64,000 bases of DNA from Mayamaea pseudoterrestris (Eukaryota > Bacillariophyta > Bacillariophyceae > Sellaphorales > Sellaphoraceae): the NCBI GenBank assembly GCA_027923505.1, contig BROI01000003.1:1488001-1552000 (forward strand). The letters are read 5' to 3'. A program made the position numbers and the translations under genes. The number at the start of each line of letters is the position of its first letter. Position 1 is the stretch's first letter. The notes under the pieces were generated by a model. That model had not been told where the DNA came from. It worked only from the letters and a program-made list of their open reading frames with translations, and did no database searches. Shown here piece after piece: positions 1 through 10,635 of the stretch.

Positions 1-1330
1 GCTGAGGGTCACACGCTCACGATCGTGAAGGATATACGGTTCGACGTCTGGCTGGCACGAGACTTTGCAGAGATTACGCTCCGCGACATTGGTTCATGCC
101 GTATCGCAGAACGGACGATGCGCGAAAAGGCACGCACTACGAATACGTTTGTGTATGTCGACGATTTAGCGATAGCGATGAAGAATCCGGAAGGAACTAA
201 CGGATCTTTTAATTGAGAACTACAACTACGTTGAAGGGCGTCGGTCCATTGGCATATCATTTGGGCGCAGACGTTTGGCGAGACGACGACGGCGTACTCT
301 GCTTCGAGCGAAGAAGTACGTCACAAGACTACTAGCGAACTACAAAGAAATGTTCGGCGAGGAACCGCGACCGCAGACAAGTCCACTACGCGACGGCGAC
401 TATCCGGAACTCGAGAAACGAAAGAACTGAGAGACGGAATTGCGAAGTATCAATCGATTGCGCGTTGTTGGTAAGTTTATGTCGATTCGACATTCATGCA
501 GTGTCATGACTATGGGGAGATTCCGAGCTGCGCCAATGAGCGGGGCACTTGGAACGGTTGAAGCATATTTGCGGATACTACGAAGATACCCGGATGGAGC
601 GATCTGATTCAACGTTTCGATTCCAACGGACGAGCCGATACACGCGATAGTTGACAAGATGGATTGGGATTACAGTGTGTACGGCAAGATCTGCGAAGGA
701 GCTTCCAGGAACATGCCATGCTGCGCGGCAAGGCGGTGCGAATGTCAACGTTCGAAGATGCGAACCTGTACCACGATTACATGACGGACGGGCAGCGATG
801 GCAACGCAATTTATTAATGGAAATAGTCGTTGATTGGTTTTCGAAACGCCAAGCGACGGTCGAGACGGACGGTCGAGCGCGTTTGTAGCAGCGAGAGAGG
901 AGCACGGAGCAGAAGGGATTGTAGATTTGGGAGTTCCGTCGAGGATATGGATGTTTGGAGACAACAAACGTGTAACGCAAAGCAGCAACCCATCGTACTC
1001 TAGTCTTCAAGCGACACAATGAGGATATCACTGAGTAGCGAAGATGGGGGAATTATTAATTTTAAATCTACATCATGGGAACGACAAACCCGGCGGATGT
1101 ACTTAACAAGTTTCTTCCACGGGACGGCAAGCAAGACTTAAAGAACCTGTCTTCAAGGAATCTAACTGGCAGGTGATTGAGGGGAGTTGCAGGATGCGAA
1201 CGAAAACAGCGAAAATGAGTCACACCGAATGTCCGAAGACAGGGATTCGGGTTCACCACAGTCACGACGGATGGGAGACGGTTCGAGCGATTCAACAAGT
1301 ATATTGGAAACTAGTGCGATATAGAGTAGA
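1..1330 (+). mobile_element. Decayed Ty1/copia-type pol fragment, copy 1 (truncated by window edge)
   Basis: Remnant of a copia retrotransposon polyprotein, broken by many small indels and stops. Recognisable islands follow the normal pol order. The reverse transcriptase active-site block reads VYVDDLAIA at about 151-177. The RNase H block reads DWFSKRQATVET at 832-867, and MFGDNK follows at about 949-966. The string after 1090 resembles the NPADVLTKFLP tail that ends copia RNase H. The same islands recur about 2,165 bases downstream in copy 2, so the two are related copies. No long terminal repeat was identified. The 5' part lies outside the window. Family assignment rests on the YVDD and RNase H strings and is firm; the copy is not functional. 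Confidence 0.85.
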
Positions 1331-1559
1331 AACAAGCCAGACTTACCAAGCTTGAAGAGTTAAGAAAAGCGATTTATTCGTCTCGTATTGTAAAGTAAAT
1401 CAGTAAGCTTGGATTGGCCATCCAAGACAGCGCAAGCGAAAGGTGCAACGATGATTTGACCAAGTTACAAAAACTGCCGATTTAATCGAACGACAGATGA
1501 CGAAGTATACGAAAGATGAAAGTAATCGGACACGAGCTTAATTGAAACCGAACGATCCG

Positions 1560-3515
1560 CCATACAAAGGAAGTTCAAGTAACGCTCTCGCCGAATGAGA
1601 CGGAACGACGACGTCGGAGCTTCGCGATCATGAAGAAGGACGATCCGATAACGATCGCAGAGTATGGACTCAAGCACGGCTTACCTGGACACAGGGATGG
1701 AAGCAGCTGAGATTACACTCGGAAGCGAAAGAAGTTTCCGACAGATGTACAGGCAAAAAAAATCGAAAGCAAACGGGTACGCTACAATTTCGCGGCGCGA
1801 AGGGCGCGCAATTATAAAGATGGAAAGTCTCGACGAGATCAACGGCAACATCGCATGAGATGCATTGGCACGAATTAAATTAAACTCGCCAGAAAATATT
1901 ACCACACGTTCAGATCAAGGAGTCGGTATTGCGTGGGCGCGGGGGAAACGAATAAACGTGCACATGAATTGTCAAGCACGATTTGTGAGAAACAGGAGGA
2001 GGACAATGACAGAGCCGCCGAAGATTCATTTACTCGGGTGTTGTGTCATTACGAAGTCCGTAGCGGCGTTAGCGGAACTCAACGGTCTGAACTGGCAGCT
2101 GACGTCGGCAATGCATACTTTGGAAGCGAAAAACAAAAGAAAAGGTTTATATCGTGGCAGGTCCGGAGTTCGGGGAGGGTCACACGCTCACGATCGAAGG
2201 ATTATACGGTTTGCACGTGCACGCTGGCACCGAGCATCTTGCAGACACCCGCGACATTGGCTTCATGCCGTATCGTAGAACCGGACGTGTGGATGCGCCG
2301 AGCAAGGCACGCATCTACGAATACGTTTTGTGTATGTCGACGATTTAGCGAGCAGCGATGAAGAATCCGAAGGAACTAACGGATCTTTAAACGGAGAAAC
2401 ATAACTAGAGTTGAAGGGTCGGTCCATTGGTATATCATTTAGAGATTTGGCGAGACGACGACGGCGTACTCTGCTTGGAGCGAAGAAGTACGGGCCACAA
2501 GACTACCAGCGAACTACAAAGAAATGTTCGGCGAGGAACTGGCGACTGCAGACAAGTCCACTACGCGACGGCGATCATCCGGAACTCGACGAAACGAAAG
2601 AACTTGACGACGACGGAACGGCGGGGCACGAATCGATCAATTGGTGCGTTGCAATGGGCAGTAAGTTTATGTCGACCCGGGACATTCACTGCGCTGTCAT
2701 GACTATGGGAGATTCCCGAAAGGCGCCACGAGGGCACTTGGAACGGTTGAAGCATATTTGCGGATACTTACGACGATACCCGAAGGAGCGATTCGATTCA
2801 ACGTTTCGATTCCAACGGACGAAAGGGAAGTGGTGTTACAAGATGGATTGGGATTACAGTGTAATGGCAAGATCATGAGTTCTCGTGGAACATGCCCACG
2901 CCACGCTGCAAGGCGGTAAGAAATTGTCAACGTTCGGCGATGCCAACCTGTACCACGATTACATCAATGGACGGGCAGCGAAGGGCACGCAATGTTGAAT
3001 GGGACAGTCGTCGATTGGTTTTCGAAACGCCAAGCGACGGTCGAGATTTTCGCGATGTACGGCTGAGCCGTTTGTAGCAGCAAGAGCGGGAGCACGGAGC
3101 AGGATCATGATTCGCTTCACGCTACGCATAAGCTGTGGAGTTCCGCCTCGACGGACCTTCATGGATGTTTGGAGACAACAAGTCGGGTAACGCATAGCAG
3201 CAACCTACCGCACTCTAGTCTGACGAAGCGATTACAATGTAATTGGCATTTCACTTTGTAGAAGCGAATATTATTAATTTCAACCACATCATGGGAACGA
3301 CAACTGGCGGATGTGGCCTACCAAGTTTCTCCCACGGGCTACGGCAAGCACTCAAAGAACCTGCTCTTCAAGGAATCTAACTATTAGCATGAGAGGGGGT
3401 TGAGATGCGGAAAACGAAAACAGCGAAAATCGGAAGAGTTCGTCAATGAATGTCCGATAGGGTGACACAGCGGCACTCGCGGCTCACCACAGCCTCACGA
3501 TCGCGTGATGCGTGG
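1560..3515 (+). mobile_element. Decayed Ty1/copia-type pol fragment, copy 2
   Basis: Second, longer remnant of the same copia-type pol gene, also full of frameshifts and stops. It begins in the linker between integrase and reverse transcriptase (DPITIAEYGLKHGL near 1635-1680), then shows AALAELNGLNWQL (about 2065-2100), a VYIVAGPEFGEGHTL-like block (about 2148-2180), CVYVDDLA (2330-2350) and ALQWAVSL (about 2648-2675). A second run, DWFSKRQATVE at 3013-3046, is RNase H. From about 2165 onwards it parallels copy 1. The end is blurred and runs almost directly into the satellite array. No intact gag, LTR or target-site duplication was found. It is non-functional and presumably old. Confidence 0.85.
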
Positions 3516-3825
3516 CACGTGGCATACATGGTGAATGGATGATTAGGTGCCTGACCAACTTATGGCCCATCATTGACAACAAACATGATTGGAAAGAAAT
3601 TGGAGGGCTCAGCAGGCAATGCTGATGATCCTTGCAGCCAAAAAGGGAGCAGGGCTAACACATTTAACCAATGGTTGAATGTGCGGAGTCTCAGGGCATA
3701 GTGATGGCTTCGCACCCAAATGGACAAGTCTATGAGTCCCAATCAATCTTTCAGTCCATGTTGGTTGTATTATGGGGTCTGCAGGCCAATTTGGAAGTCT
3801 CACTTGCCACTTGAGGTGCACTGCT

Positions 3826-3854
3826 AGCAGATCCAACAAGTTGTTGGATCTGCT
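3826..3854. repeat. 29-bp palindrome inside the satellite monomer (example copy)
   Basis: Perfect inverted repeat: 14-base arms (AGCAGATCCAACAA and its complement) around a single central G. The same dyad recurs in most monomers, for example at 4174-4202 with one arm mismatch, and near 4524, 5219, 5568, 5915 and 6268. Some copies have one or two substitutions that break perfect pairing (AATTTG or CCATTTG centre near 4880 and 6625). Confidence 0.9.
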
Positions 3855-4004
3855 CAGTCTCACCATGGCGTACATGGTGATGGTTGCTGAGGTGCAACTG
3901 ACCAACTTATGGCCCATCATTGACAACAAACATGTTTGGAAAGAAATTGGAGGGCTCAGCGGGCAATGCTGATGATCCCTGCAGCCAAAATTTGAGCAGG
4001 GCTG

Positions 4005-4033
4005 GCACATTTAACCAATGGTTGAATGTGCGG
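4005..4033. repeat. 25-bp palindrome inside the satellite monomer (example copy, flanks included)
   Basis: Inverted repeat with 12-base arms (CACATTCAACCA and its complement TGGTTGAATGTG) around one central base. In this copy one arm base differs (CACATTTAACCA). Later monomers, for example near 5051, 5400, 5748, 6100 and 6448, carry the perfect form. It lies about 180 bases from the 29-bp dyad, so each monomer alternates two hairpin-capable sites at roughly half-monomer spacing. Confidence 0.85.
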
Positions 4034-6650
4034 AGTCTCAGGGCATGGTGATGGCTTCCACGCCCAAATGGACAAGTGTATGAGCCCCAATCAATGTTCA
4101 AGTCCTTACAGGTTGTATTATGGGGTCTGCAGGCCATTTTGGAAGTCTCACTTGCCACTTGAGGTGCACCGCTAGCAGATCCAACAAGTTGTTGGATATG
4201 CTCAGTCTCACCGTGGCATACATGGTGATGGATGCTGAGGTGCAACTGACCAACTTATGGCCCATCACACTTCATGACAAAAAATATGATTTGAAAGAAA
4301 TGGGCTCAGCAGGCAATGCTGATGATCCCTGCAGCCAAAAAGGGAGCAGGGCTGGCACATTCAACCAATGTTTGAATGTGCGGAGTCTCAGGGCATAATG
4401 ATGGCTTCCACACCCAAATGGACAAGTCTATGAGCCTTATTAAATGTTCCAGTCCATGTTGGCTGTATTATGGGGTCTGCAGGCCATTTTGGAAGTCTCA
4501 CTGGCTACATGAGGTGCACCACTAGCAGATCCAACAAGTTGTTGGATCTGCTCAGTCTCACTGTGGCATACATGGTGATGGATGCTGAGGTGCAACTGAC
4601 CAACTTATGGCCCATCATTGACAAAAAACTTGATTGGAAAGAAATTGGAGGGCTCAGTGGGCAATGCTGATGATCCCTGCAGCCAAAATAGAAGCAGGGC
4701 TGGCACATTCAACCATTGGATGAATGTGCACAGTATCAGGGCATAGTGATGGCTTCCACACCCAAATGGACAAGTCTATGAGCCCCAATCAATGTTCAAG
4801 TCCATGTTGGCTGTATTATGGGGTCTGCAGGCCAATTTGGAAGTCTCACTTGCCACTTGAGGTGCACCGCCAGCAGATCCAACAATTTGTTGGATCTGCT
4901 CAGTCTCACCGTGGCATACATGGTGATGGATGCTGAGGTGCAACTGACCAAACTTATGGCCCATCATTGATGACAAACATGATTGGAAAGAAATTGGAGG
5001 GCTCAGCGGGCAATGCTGATGATCCCTGCAGCCAAAATGGGAGCAGGGCTGGCACATTCAACCAATGGTTGAATATGCGGAGTCTCAGGGCATGGTGATG
5101 GCATCCACACCCAAATGGACAAGTCTATGAGCCCCTATCAATGTTCCAGTCCATGTTGGCTGTATTATGGGGTTGGCAGGCCATTTTGGAAGTCTCACTG
5201 CCTCTTGAGGTGCACCGCTAGCAGATCCAACAAGTTGTTGCATCAGCTCAGTCTTACCATCACATACATGGTGATGGATGCTGAGGTGCAACTGACCAAC
5301 TTATGGCCCACCATTGACAACAAACATGATTTGAAAGAAATTGGAGGACTCAGTGGGCAATGCTGATGATCCCTGCAGCCAAAATGGGAGCAGGGCTGGC
5401 ACATTCAACCATTGGTTGAATGTGCGCAGTATCAGGGCATAGTGATGGCTTCCACACCCATATGGACAAGTCTATGAGTCCCAATCAATGTTCCAGTCCT
5501 TACAGGTTGTATTATGGGGTCTGCAGGCCATTTTGGAAGTCTCACTTGCCACTTGAGGTGCACCGCTAGCAGATCCAACAAGTTGTTGGATCTGCTCAGT
5601 CTCACCGTGGCATACATGGTGATGGATGATGAGGTGCAACTGACCAACTTATGGCCCATCATTGACAACAAACATGATTGGAAAGAAATTGGAGGGCTCA
5701 GCGGGCAATGCTGATGATCCCTGCAGCCAAAATAGAAGCAGGGCTGGCACATTCAACCAATGGTTGAATGTGCACAGTATCAGGGCATAGTGATGGCTTC
5801 CACACCCAAATGGACAAGTCTATGAGCCCCAATCAATATTCCAGTCCATGTTGGCTGTATTATGAGGTCTGCAGGCCATTTTGAAGTCTCACTTGCCACT
5901 TGAGGTGCACTGCTAGCAGATCCAACAAGTTGTTGGATATGCTCAGTCTCACTGTGGCGTACATGGTGATGGATGCTGAGGTGCAACTGACCAACTTATG
6001 GCCCATCATGCTTCATGACAACAAACATGATTGGAAAGAAATTGGAGGGCTCAGCGGGCAATGCTGATGATCCCTGCAGCCAAAATGGGAGCAGGGCTGG
6101 CACATTCAACCAATGGTTGAATGTGCGGAGTCTCAGGGCATAGTGATGGCTTCCACACCCAAATGGACAAGTCTATGAGCCCCAATCAATGTTCCAGTCC
6201 ATGTTGGCTGTATTATGGGGTCTGCAGGCCATTTTGGAAGTCTCACTTGCCACTTGAGGTGCACCGCTAGCAGATCCAACAAGTTGTTGGATCTGCTCAG
6301 TCTCACCGTGGCATACATGGTGATGGATGCTGAGGTGCAACTGACCAACTTATGGCCCATCATTGACAACAAACATGATTGAAAGAAATTGGAGGGCTCA
6401 GCGGGCAATGCTGATGATACCTGCAGTTAAAATGGGAGCAGGGCTGGCACATTCAACCATTGGTTGAATGTGCGGAGTCTCAGGGCATAGTGATGGCTTC
6501 CACACCCAAATGGACAAGTCTATGAGTCCCAATCAATGTTCAAGTCCTTATAGGTTGTATTATGGGGTCTGCATGCCAATTTGGAAGTCTCACATGCCAC
6601 TTGAGGTGCACCGCTAGCAGATCCAACCATTTGTTGGATCTGCCCAGTCT

Positions 6651-6862
6651 AATTACTTGGTGTTAGGTTCCTCCCACAACTTCTTGTCCATATTCATAAA
6701 TGTAATGTTCTTTTGTTCATTTACAATATGGAGTACCTGGTTATTTCCTCGGTAGACTGCAATGCCATTGGATATGACGCAAAAGCTAAATGAGAAAACC
6801 AGTGCGACAGGCTTTTAGTGACTGACTCACCGATTGCGTTCGAAGGTCGCCATGATCACATC
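6651..6862. other. Intergenic, satellite edge to first gene
   Basis: AT-rich unique sequence following the last satellite unit. The open frame of the next gene begins at a GTG at 6818, but no ATG occurs before 6863. No RNA gene or repeat was seen here. Confidence 0.6.
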
Positions 6863-8119
6863 ATGATGTTGTTAATCCCACGGAAAGGTCGCTACATATT
6901 GCTCTTTCAGATCACTGCACTCCTCTGTAACTTTCAAGAAATTGCGGCTCTCAAATCTTTATCTATTGATCGAAGAATGTTACTCCGACGGCTATCGAAC
7001 ATAGCTACCACAACTCTTACATTCGCCTTGACGACGTCGTCAAATGCCTTCGCATTTTCTTCGCAGAACTCAGCAATGACATCATCGAATGTGGTATCAG
7101 GATCAAATCCTACTACACAAGTCGCATACAAGTCGTTTCAACTACCCATGGGTAATTTTGGAGTCAGTGTTCCTGTCGCTTGCTGGTTTCCATTCCCAAG
7201 TGATGCCTCTAAAAGTGAATCTTTTTCTTTCGACAAAACTGCGACTGATAATCCTGTCCGATACGAGCACCGAATATCCGTTAAGCGAATCGGACAGCTA
7301 TTAGCTGGTTGGAATTTCATTCCAGACTTTACATCGCGCAAGTTTTCACTCAGTCCAGGCTTGCCGAAAGTGATGGACGCACAAAATTGTCACCTTCCAA
7401 CCTCGGCACCTCTTGTTCTATTGGCACATGGGTACCTTGGAAGTCGGTTCGATCTCAGTCACTTGGCAGAAAAGCTAGCGTCTGAAGGATTTGTCTGCGT
7501 GGCGGCAGAATACCCCGAGTCTCTGGCTGCTTCTTATGATCGCGTTGAAGGATTGACGCGTCAAGACATCAACACCAAGCTATTGAATTGCATACAGAAT
7601 GACTTGAGTATGACACCAAGGAGCTACGGCATTGTTGGACATTCGCTAGGTTGCGGGACTGCGATTGATACAGGCGATGAACGCTGGGCAAGAGTGTGTA
7701 TTGCTGGTTTTCCGCGACGTCGCGACGGATCACCGATCGAAGGGAATCTGCTGTTTCTGACGTCCATGAATGATGGTGCTGTGTCCTTGGCTCGATTCGG
7801 AGGTAAAGCTGCAATGCCTTCTGACATTACTGTGTTGGAGGAAACCTCGTTGGAGGGAGTGATTGGTTCAAACAACATACCGAAACGTGCCGCAGTCATT
7901 TTCGACCGGCCCGATGCGCCGAATCACATTTCTTTTCTAGCTGAAGGCGTCAATGACGCAATGATTGACTTGCTTTCGCCGCTACTTCCCGTGGCGCAGT
8001 CGCTCAGCATTCCTGTTCTAGATTTCGACCGGTACCAGACCAGTCGAGATAGTTTGGCAGCAGCTAACGCGTACCAACCGTTGGTTGTTGCGTATCTAAA
8101 ACAACAGATGAAGGCATGA
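6863..8119 (+). CDS. Alpha/beta hydrolase, PAF-acetylhydrolase/chlorophyllase-like, probably plastid-targeted
   Basis: Serine hydrolase of the alpha/beta fold; substrate unknown. The oxyanion-strand motif LLAHGYLGSRFD and the nucleophile elbow GHSLG (catalytic Ser) lie about 70 residues apart, as in the PAF-acetylhydrolase and chlorophyllase group. A late NHISFL supplies the likely catalytic His. Single exon. The frame opens at a GTG (6818), so I start at the first ATG, 6863 (418 aa). A second ATG at 6977 begins MLLRRLSNIATTTLTFALT followed by SSNAFAFSS, a good signal peptide with an AFAF junction like the diatom plastid ASAFAP motif. The 6977 start (380 aa) may therefore be the real one. Lipase or chlorophyllase activity is inference. 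Confidence 0.75.
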   Translation: MMLLIPRKGRYILLFQITALLCNFQEIAALKSLSIDRRMLLRRLSNIATTTLTFALTTSSNAFAFSSQNSAMTSSNVVSGSNPTTQVAYKSFQLPMGNFGVSVPVACWFPFPSDASKSESFSFDKTATDNPVRYEHRISVKRIGQLLAGWNFIPDFTSRKFSLSPGLPKVMDAQNCHLPTSAPLVLLAHGYLGSRFDLSHLAEKLASEGFVCVAAEYPESLAASYDRVEGLTRQDINTKLLNCIQNDLSMTPRSYGIVGHSLGCGTAIDTGDERWARVCIAGFPRRRDGSPIEGNLLFLTSMNDGAVSLARFGGKAAMPSDITVLEETSLEGVIGSNNIPKRAAVIFDRPDAPNHISFLAEGVNDAMIDLLSPLLPVAQSLSIPVLDFDRYQTSRDSLAAANAYQPLVVAYLKQQMKA

Positions 8120-8180
8120 TAGAGATAGAATTTATACAATACGTACGTAAAAAGAGACAATTATCATACATCTATTGATA

Positions 8181-9152
8181 TCACACCGTCAGTACGCTAG
8201 TTGCATCTAGAATAGAAGGTGACTGCAGACCAGTCGGCGACCAACAAGCGGCTTGCTGCTCCTCGTATTCGCAGGTTTGTCTCGCCACCTGGCTGACGAC
8301 ACACAAGCCGCACCAAAAGGATAAGCAGCAGTCTTCCCATTGCCCAAGAACACGATATTGAATGGGAATGTCAAACAAGAGCCGAACCTGCCGCCTTAGC
8401 TTGGACAGAACAAACAATGTGTAGATGGCAAACGTCCAATCAACCGAGCGATACATGACATTGTGCGAAAACGAAGTATCATCGTCGTCGTCGAAGGCTG
8501 GAGACAAAAGGTTCCACGCCGCATAAAACCCAACAATCACCAACACCCTCCAAAAGGTGCGTGTCCACTCATGCTCCGGCGCTCTGTCTCCCAGCCAATT
8601 CATTTTCAATCTTGTCAGCACTTGCGCCATGAGAATTTGTGGACAAAATAGGGCATGAAGAAACGACGGATGACATGGGCCAAATCGACAGCAATCAAAC
8701 AAGCCATCCTTCCAGCTTCCAACGTCATGCTCGCGCGCAGATTTGTTGAGAAACGGCGTCCCTTCCGTGGCGTGATTCGCTCCAAATGGCACCGATATCA
8801 CTTGTCCAGGTTGGACGCCTCCTTTTGGCTAATGCGTATATGAGTGAATGGATGGATTGCCATGGATGACGTCAAGAACAGCACCAGCAGTAACACTTTC
8901 AGTGTGCGACCATTACTCTTCGACAACTTACCACAGTCACTGAGAAGCTCTGTTCATTATGAGTCGCCGTAAAGGCGTAGCCTATAGATGCGTTACAACT
9001 TGTCAGGTGAATGGCTGCACCACAATCGCCAGCAGTTAAAAGGAATCAAAGCTGCGAAGAATGCACGCACCTTCTGGCATGGCGCATGGCGCTTCAATCT
9101 GCACCCAATGTGAAGACGGACCGCCATAACGTGCGGCATCAATCGGATGCAT
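8181..9152 (-). CDS. PLAC8-family cysteine-rich protein (three exons)
   Basis: Small membrane-associated protein of the PLAC8 (FW2.2/cornifelin) family. Known members affect organ size or metal transport; the role here is unknown. My model has exons 9152-9071, 8981-8932 and 8828-8181, giving 259 aa. Exon 1 gives MHPIDAARYGG...VQIEAPCAMPEG, exon 2 (50 bases) YAFTATHNEQSFSVTV, and exon 3 PKGGVQPGQVISVPFG. Together they make the beta-rich N-terminal segment (APxxxPEGYxFxA...VTVPKGGVxxGQ) often placed before PLAC8 in microalgae. The PLAC8 core follows: WKDGLFDCCRFGPCHPSF...FCP, then an acidic DDDDD loop and a second hydrophobic CGLCVVSQVARQ block. Introns of 89 and 103 bases have GT-AG ends, and phases fit exactly. 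Exon 3 alone has no ATG, which forced the upstream search. Confidence 0.8.
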
Positions 9153-9627
9153 GAGGTTGACGGAAGAAAGGAAGCGAAGCACAAAAGTAGCTTTGTCCAG
9201 CACTTTGTATGATGTAATACAAGTAGTAAGTATCGCACCTCGGCGTCGAGTTTCATGGATCTTGGTGGCATCGCAGTTGCCGCGTCGGCGCGGGTAGCTC
9301 GGTCGGAAAAACTTACGGTTGCGAATTATGTCCTAGCTAAGGGATGGCAGCCAGGAGAAAAGCAGCGGTGCAAAGAACGATGCAGTATGCCAACAAAGAC
9401 AAAGTTTACTCAGCATACACAAGATAGACGTCGCATACCAATTAAATATAAAGAAATCATTTAGTTTGGGACGTAAGACGCGATTGATACTTGTAAGAAG
9501 AACGGGTAGCAAGGAATCGGGTCTTGCGTCTTGGTGGAATAAGAACTCAGTAGAAAAAACAAGCATGGTGGACATTAGTATGGCCAACACACTTGCTTTC
9601 ACATTTTCTCGGCAATAAGTCACCCGC
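9153..9627. other. Intergenic between PLAC8 gene and SKP1
   Basis: 475 bases. Short frames on both strands have no family resemblance. It should hold the PLAC8 promoter and the 3' region of SKP1. Nothing else seen. Confidence 0.5.
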
Positions 9628-10425
9628 CTAGTTGTTGGTGCCTTCAAATTCAAAGATCCAAGGATGCTGAATGCGGGCGCGCTCCTCCTCCTCCCGCGTC
9701 ATGGCCGGCAAGTTGAGGATCTCGCGAATCTGCATCGCCATGACGGATGAAGAGTTGTAAGAGTTGAATCATAGTTGTTTCGTATAGCGCTGCGAGTCGA
9801 GTACTCACCTCCTCTTCGTTCTTGCCATTCAACATAAAGGTAACCTTCAAACAAGCCAAGTCCAAAAGAGACTTAATGTTCATGTAATTCCCAGCGCGCA
9901 TAAGGTCTGCAGCGAAATGGGAATGCAATCATGAGACAACAGTGCGGCAACGCAGTGGTTCGTAAATGTTTCGTATGCGCCAACGTACCAAAGAGCAGCG
10001 GCGCCGGCATGTTTTCAACGTCAAAGAAGTTCTGGTACCAGTCGTTTCCAACGTTCTAGATGGAGTCAACAATGTGACGAGTTAAATAGCCTTGTTTAAA
10101 CCAAGCAAATACAATAATAAGCGTTTATACGTACCTGCTCAAATGTGTCATGCGGAAGAGGATGAGGAATTTCCGGCATGGGATCGTTTTCATGGTGCTT
10201 GAGAAACTCTACGACCTTTGTAAGAGTCTCGGACTTGACCCGCTCCAAAGCAATGGTTTCTGTGGGAGGAGTGTGAGGTTCCTCCTCATCTTCGTCGACC
10301 AAAAGGGTATCTTTCAAGAGAATGCTTTGAATGGCAGCCTTGAAGGGGAGGACAAACTCGCCGCCATCCGAGCCTGACAAAGTCACCATGTAATTATCGC
10401 TCACAGTTGTAGACCCATCGACCAT
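9628..10425 (-). CDS. SKP1: SKP1, core adaptor of SCF ubiquitin ligases (four exons)
   Basis: SKP1 bridges cullin-1 and F-box proteins in SCF E3 ligases. Exons 10425-10135, 10055-9989, 9906-9809 and 9729-9628 join in frame to 185 aa; introns are 79, 82 and 79 bases. Exon 1 carries the BTB/POZ-fold part (VTLSGSDGGEFVLPFKAA, ETIALERVKSETLTKVVEFL, HHENDPMPEIPHPL). Exon 2 gives NVGNDWYQNFFDVEN, exon 3 LMRAGNYMNIKSLLDLACLK (the hallmark NYLDIKxLLDLxCK helix), and exon 4 IREILNLPAMTREEEERARI with the terminal WIFEFEG. An acidic DEDEEEP insert sits where other SKP1 proteins have a variable loop. The ATG at 10425 follows a longer open frame without family similarity. The start faces EMC2, only 210 bases away. 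Confidence 0.95.
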
Positions 10426-10635
10426 GGTTGATGTTGGCTTTTGCTTATAGTGCAGGGAGAGAAGATGAGAGTTACAAGGAACAATAAATAATGTGTCCCC
10501 GAGTCGACACGATACGGCTGATTGTGTTGTTGCGGCGCGGCGCCCGCGCCCAAGTACCGGTATGACCTTAACATTGCTCATCTTCATTCATCGCCGCACA
10601 AAACACGACGAGCATCAGCCATCGACCTTATCATC

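Larger units (their letters stand above)
3519..6650. repeat. Satellite array, nine monomers of about 348 bp
   Basis: Head-to-tail array. The anchor CTGACCAACTTATGG recurs at 3551, 3898, 4246, 4596, 4944 (one-base variant), 5292, 5640, 5987 and 6341, giving spacings of 347-354 bases and a usual spacing of 348. The array starts at about 3519 and ends after CAGTCT at 6650, so the 3,132 bases equal nine 348-base units almost exactly. Monomers are highly alike, differing by scattered substitutions and small indels. Each carries two near-perfect dyads, listed separately. Short open frames of 60-110 codons appear on both strands because 348 is divisible by three; they stop once per unit and resemble no protein I recognise, so I read the array as non-coding. 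Confidence 0.95.

Noticed and set aside
3519-6650. Repeated 60-110 codon open frames on both strands of the satellite
   Set aside because: They recur because the monomer is 348 bases (116 codons); each stops once per unit and none resembles a protein family.
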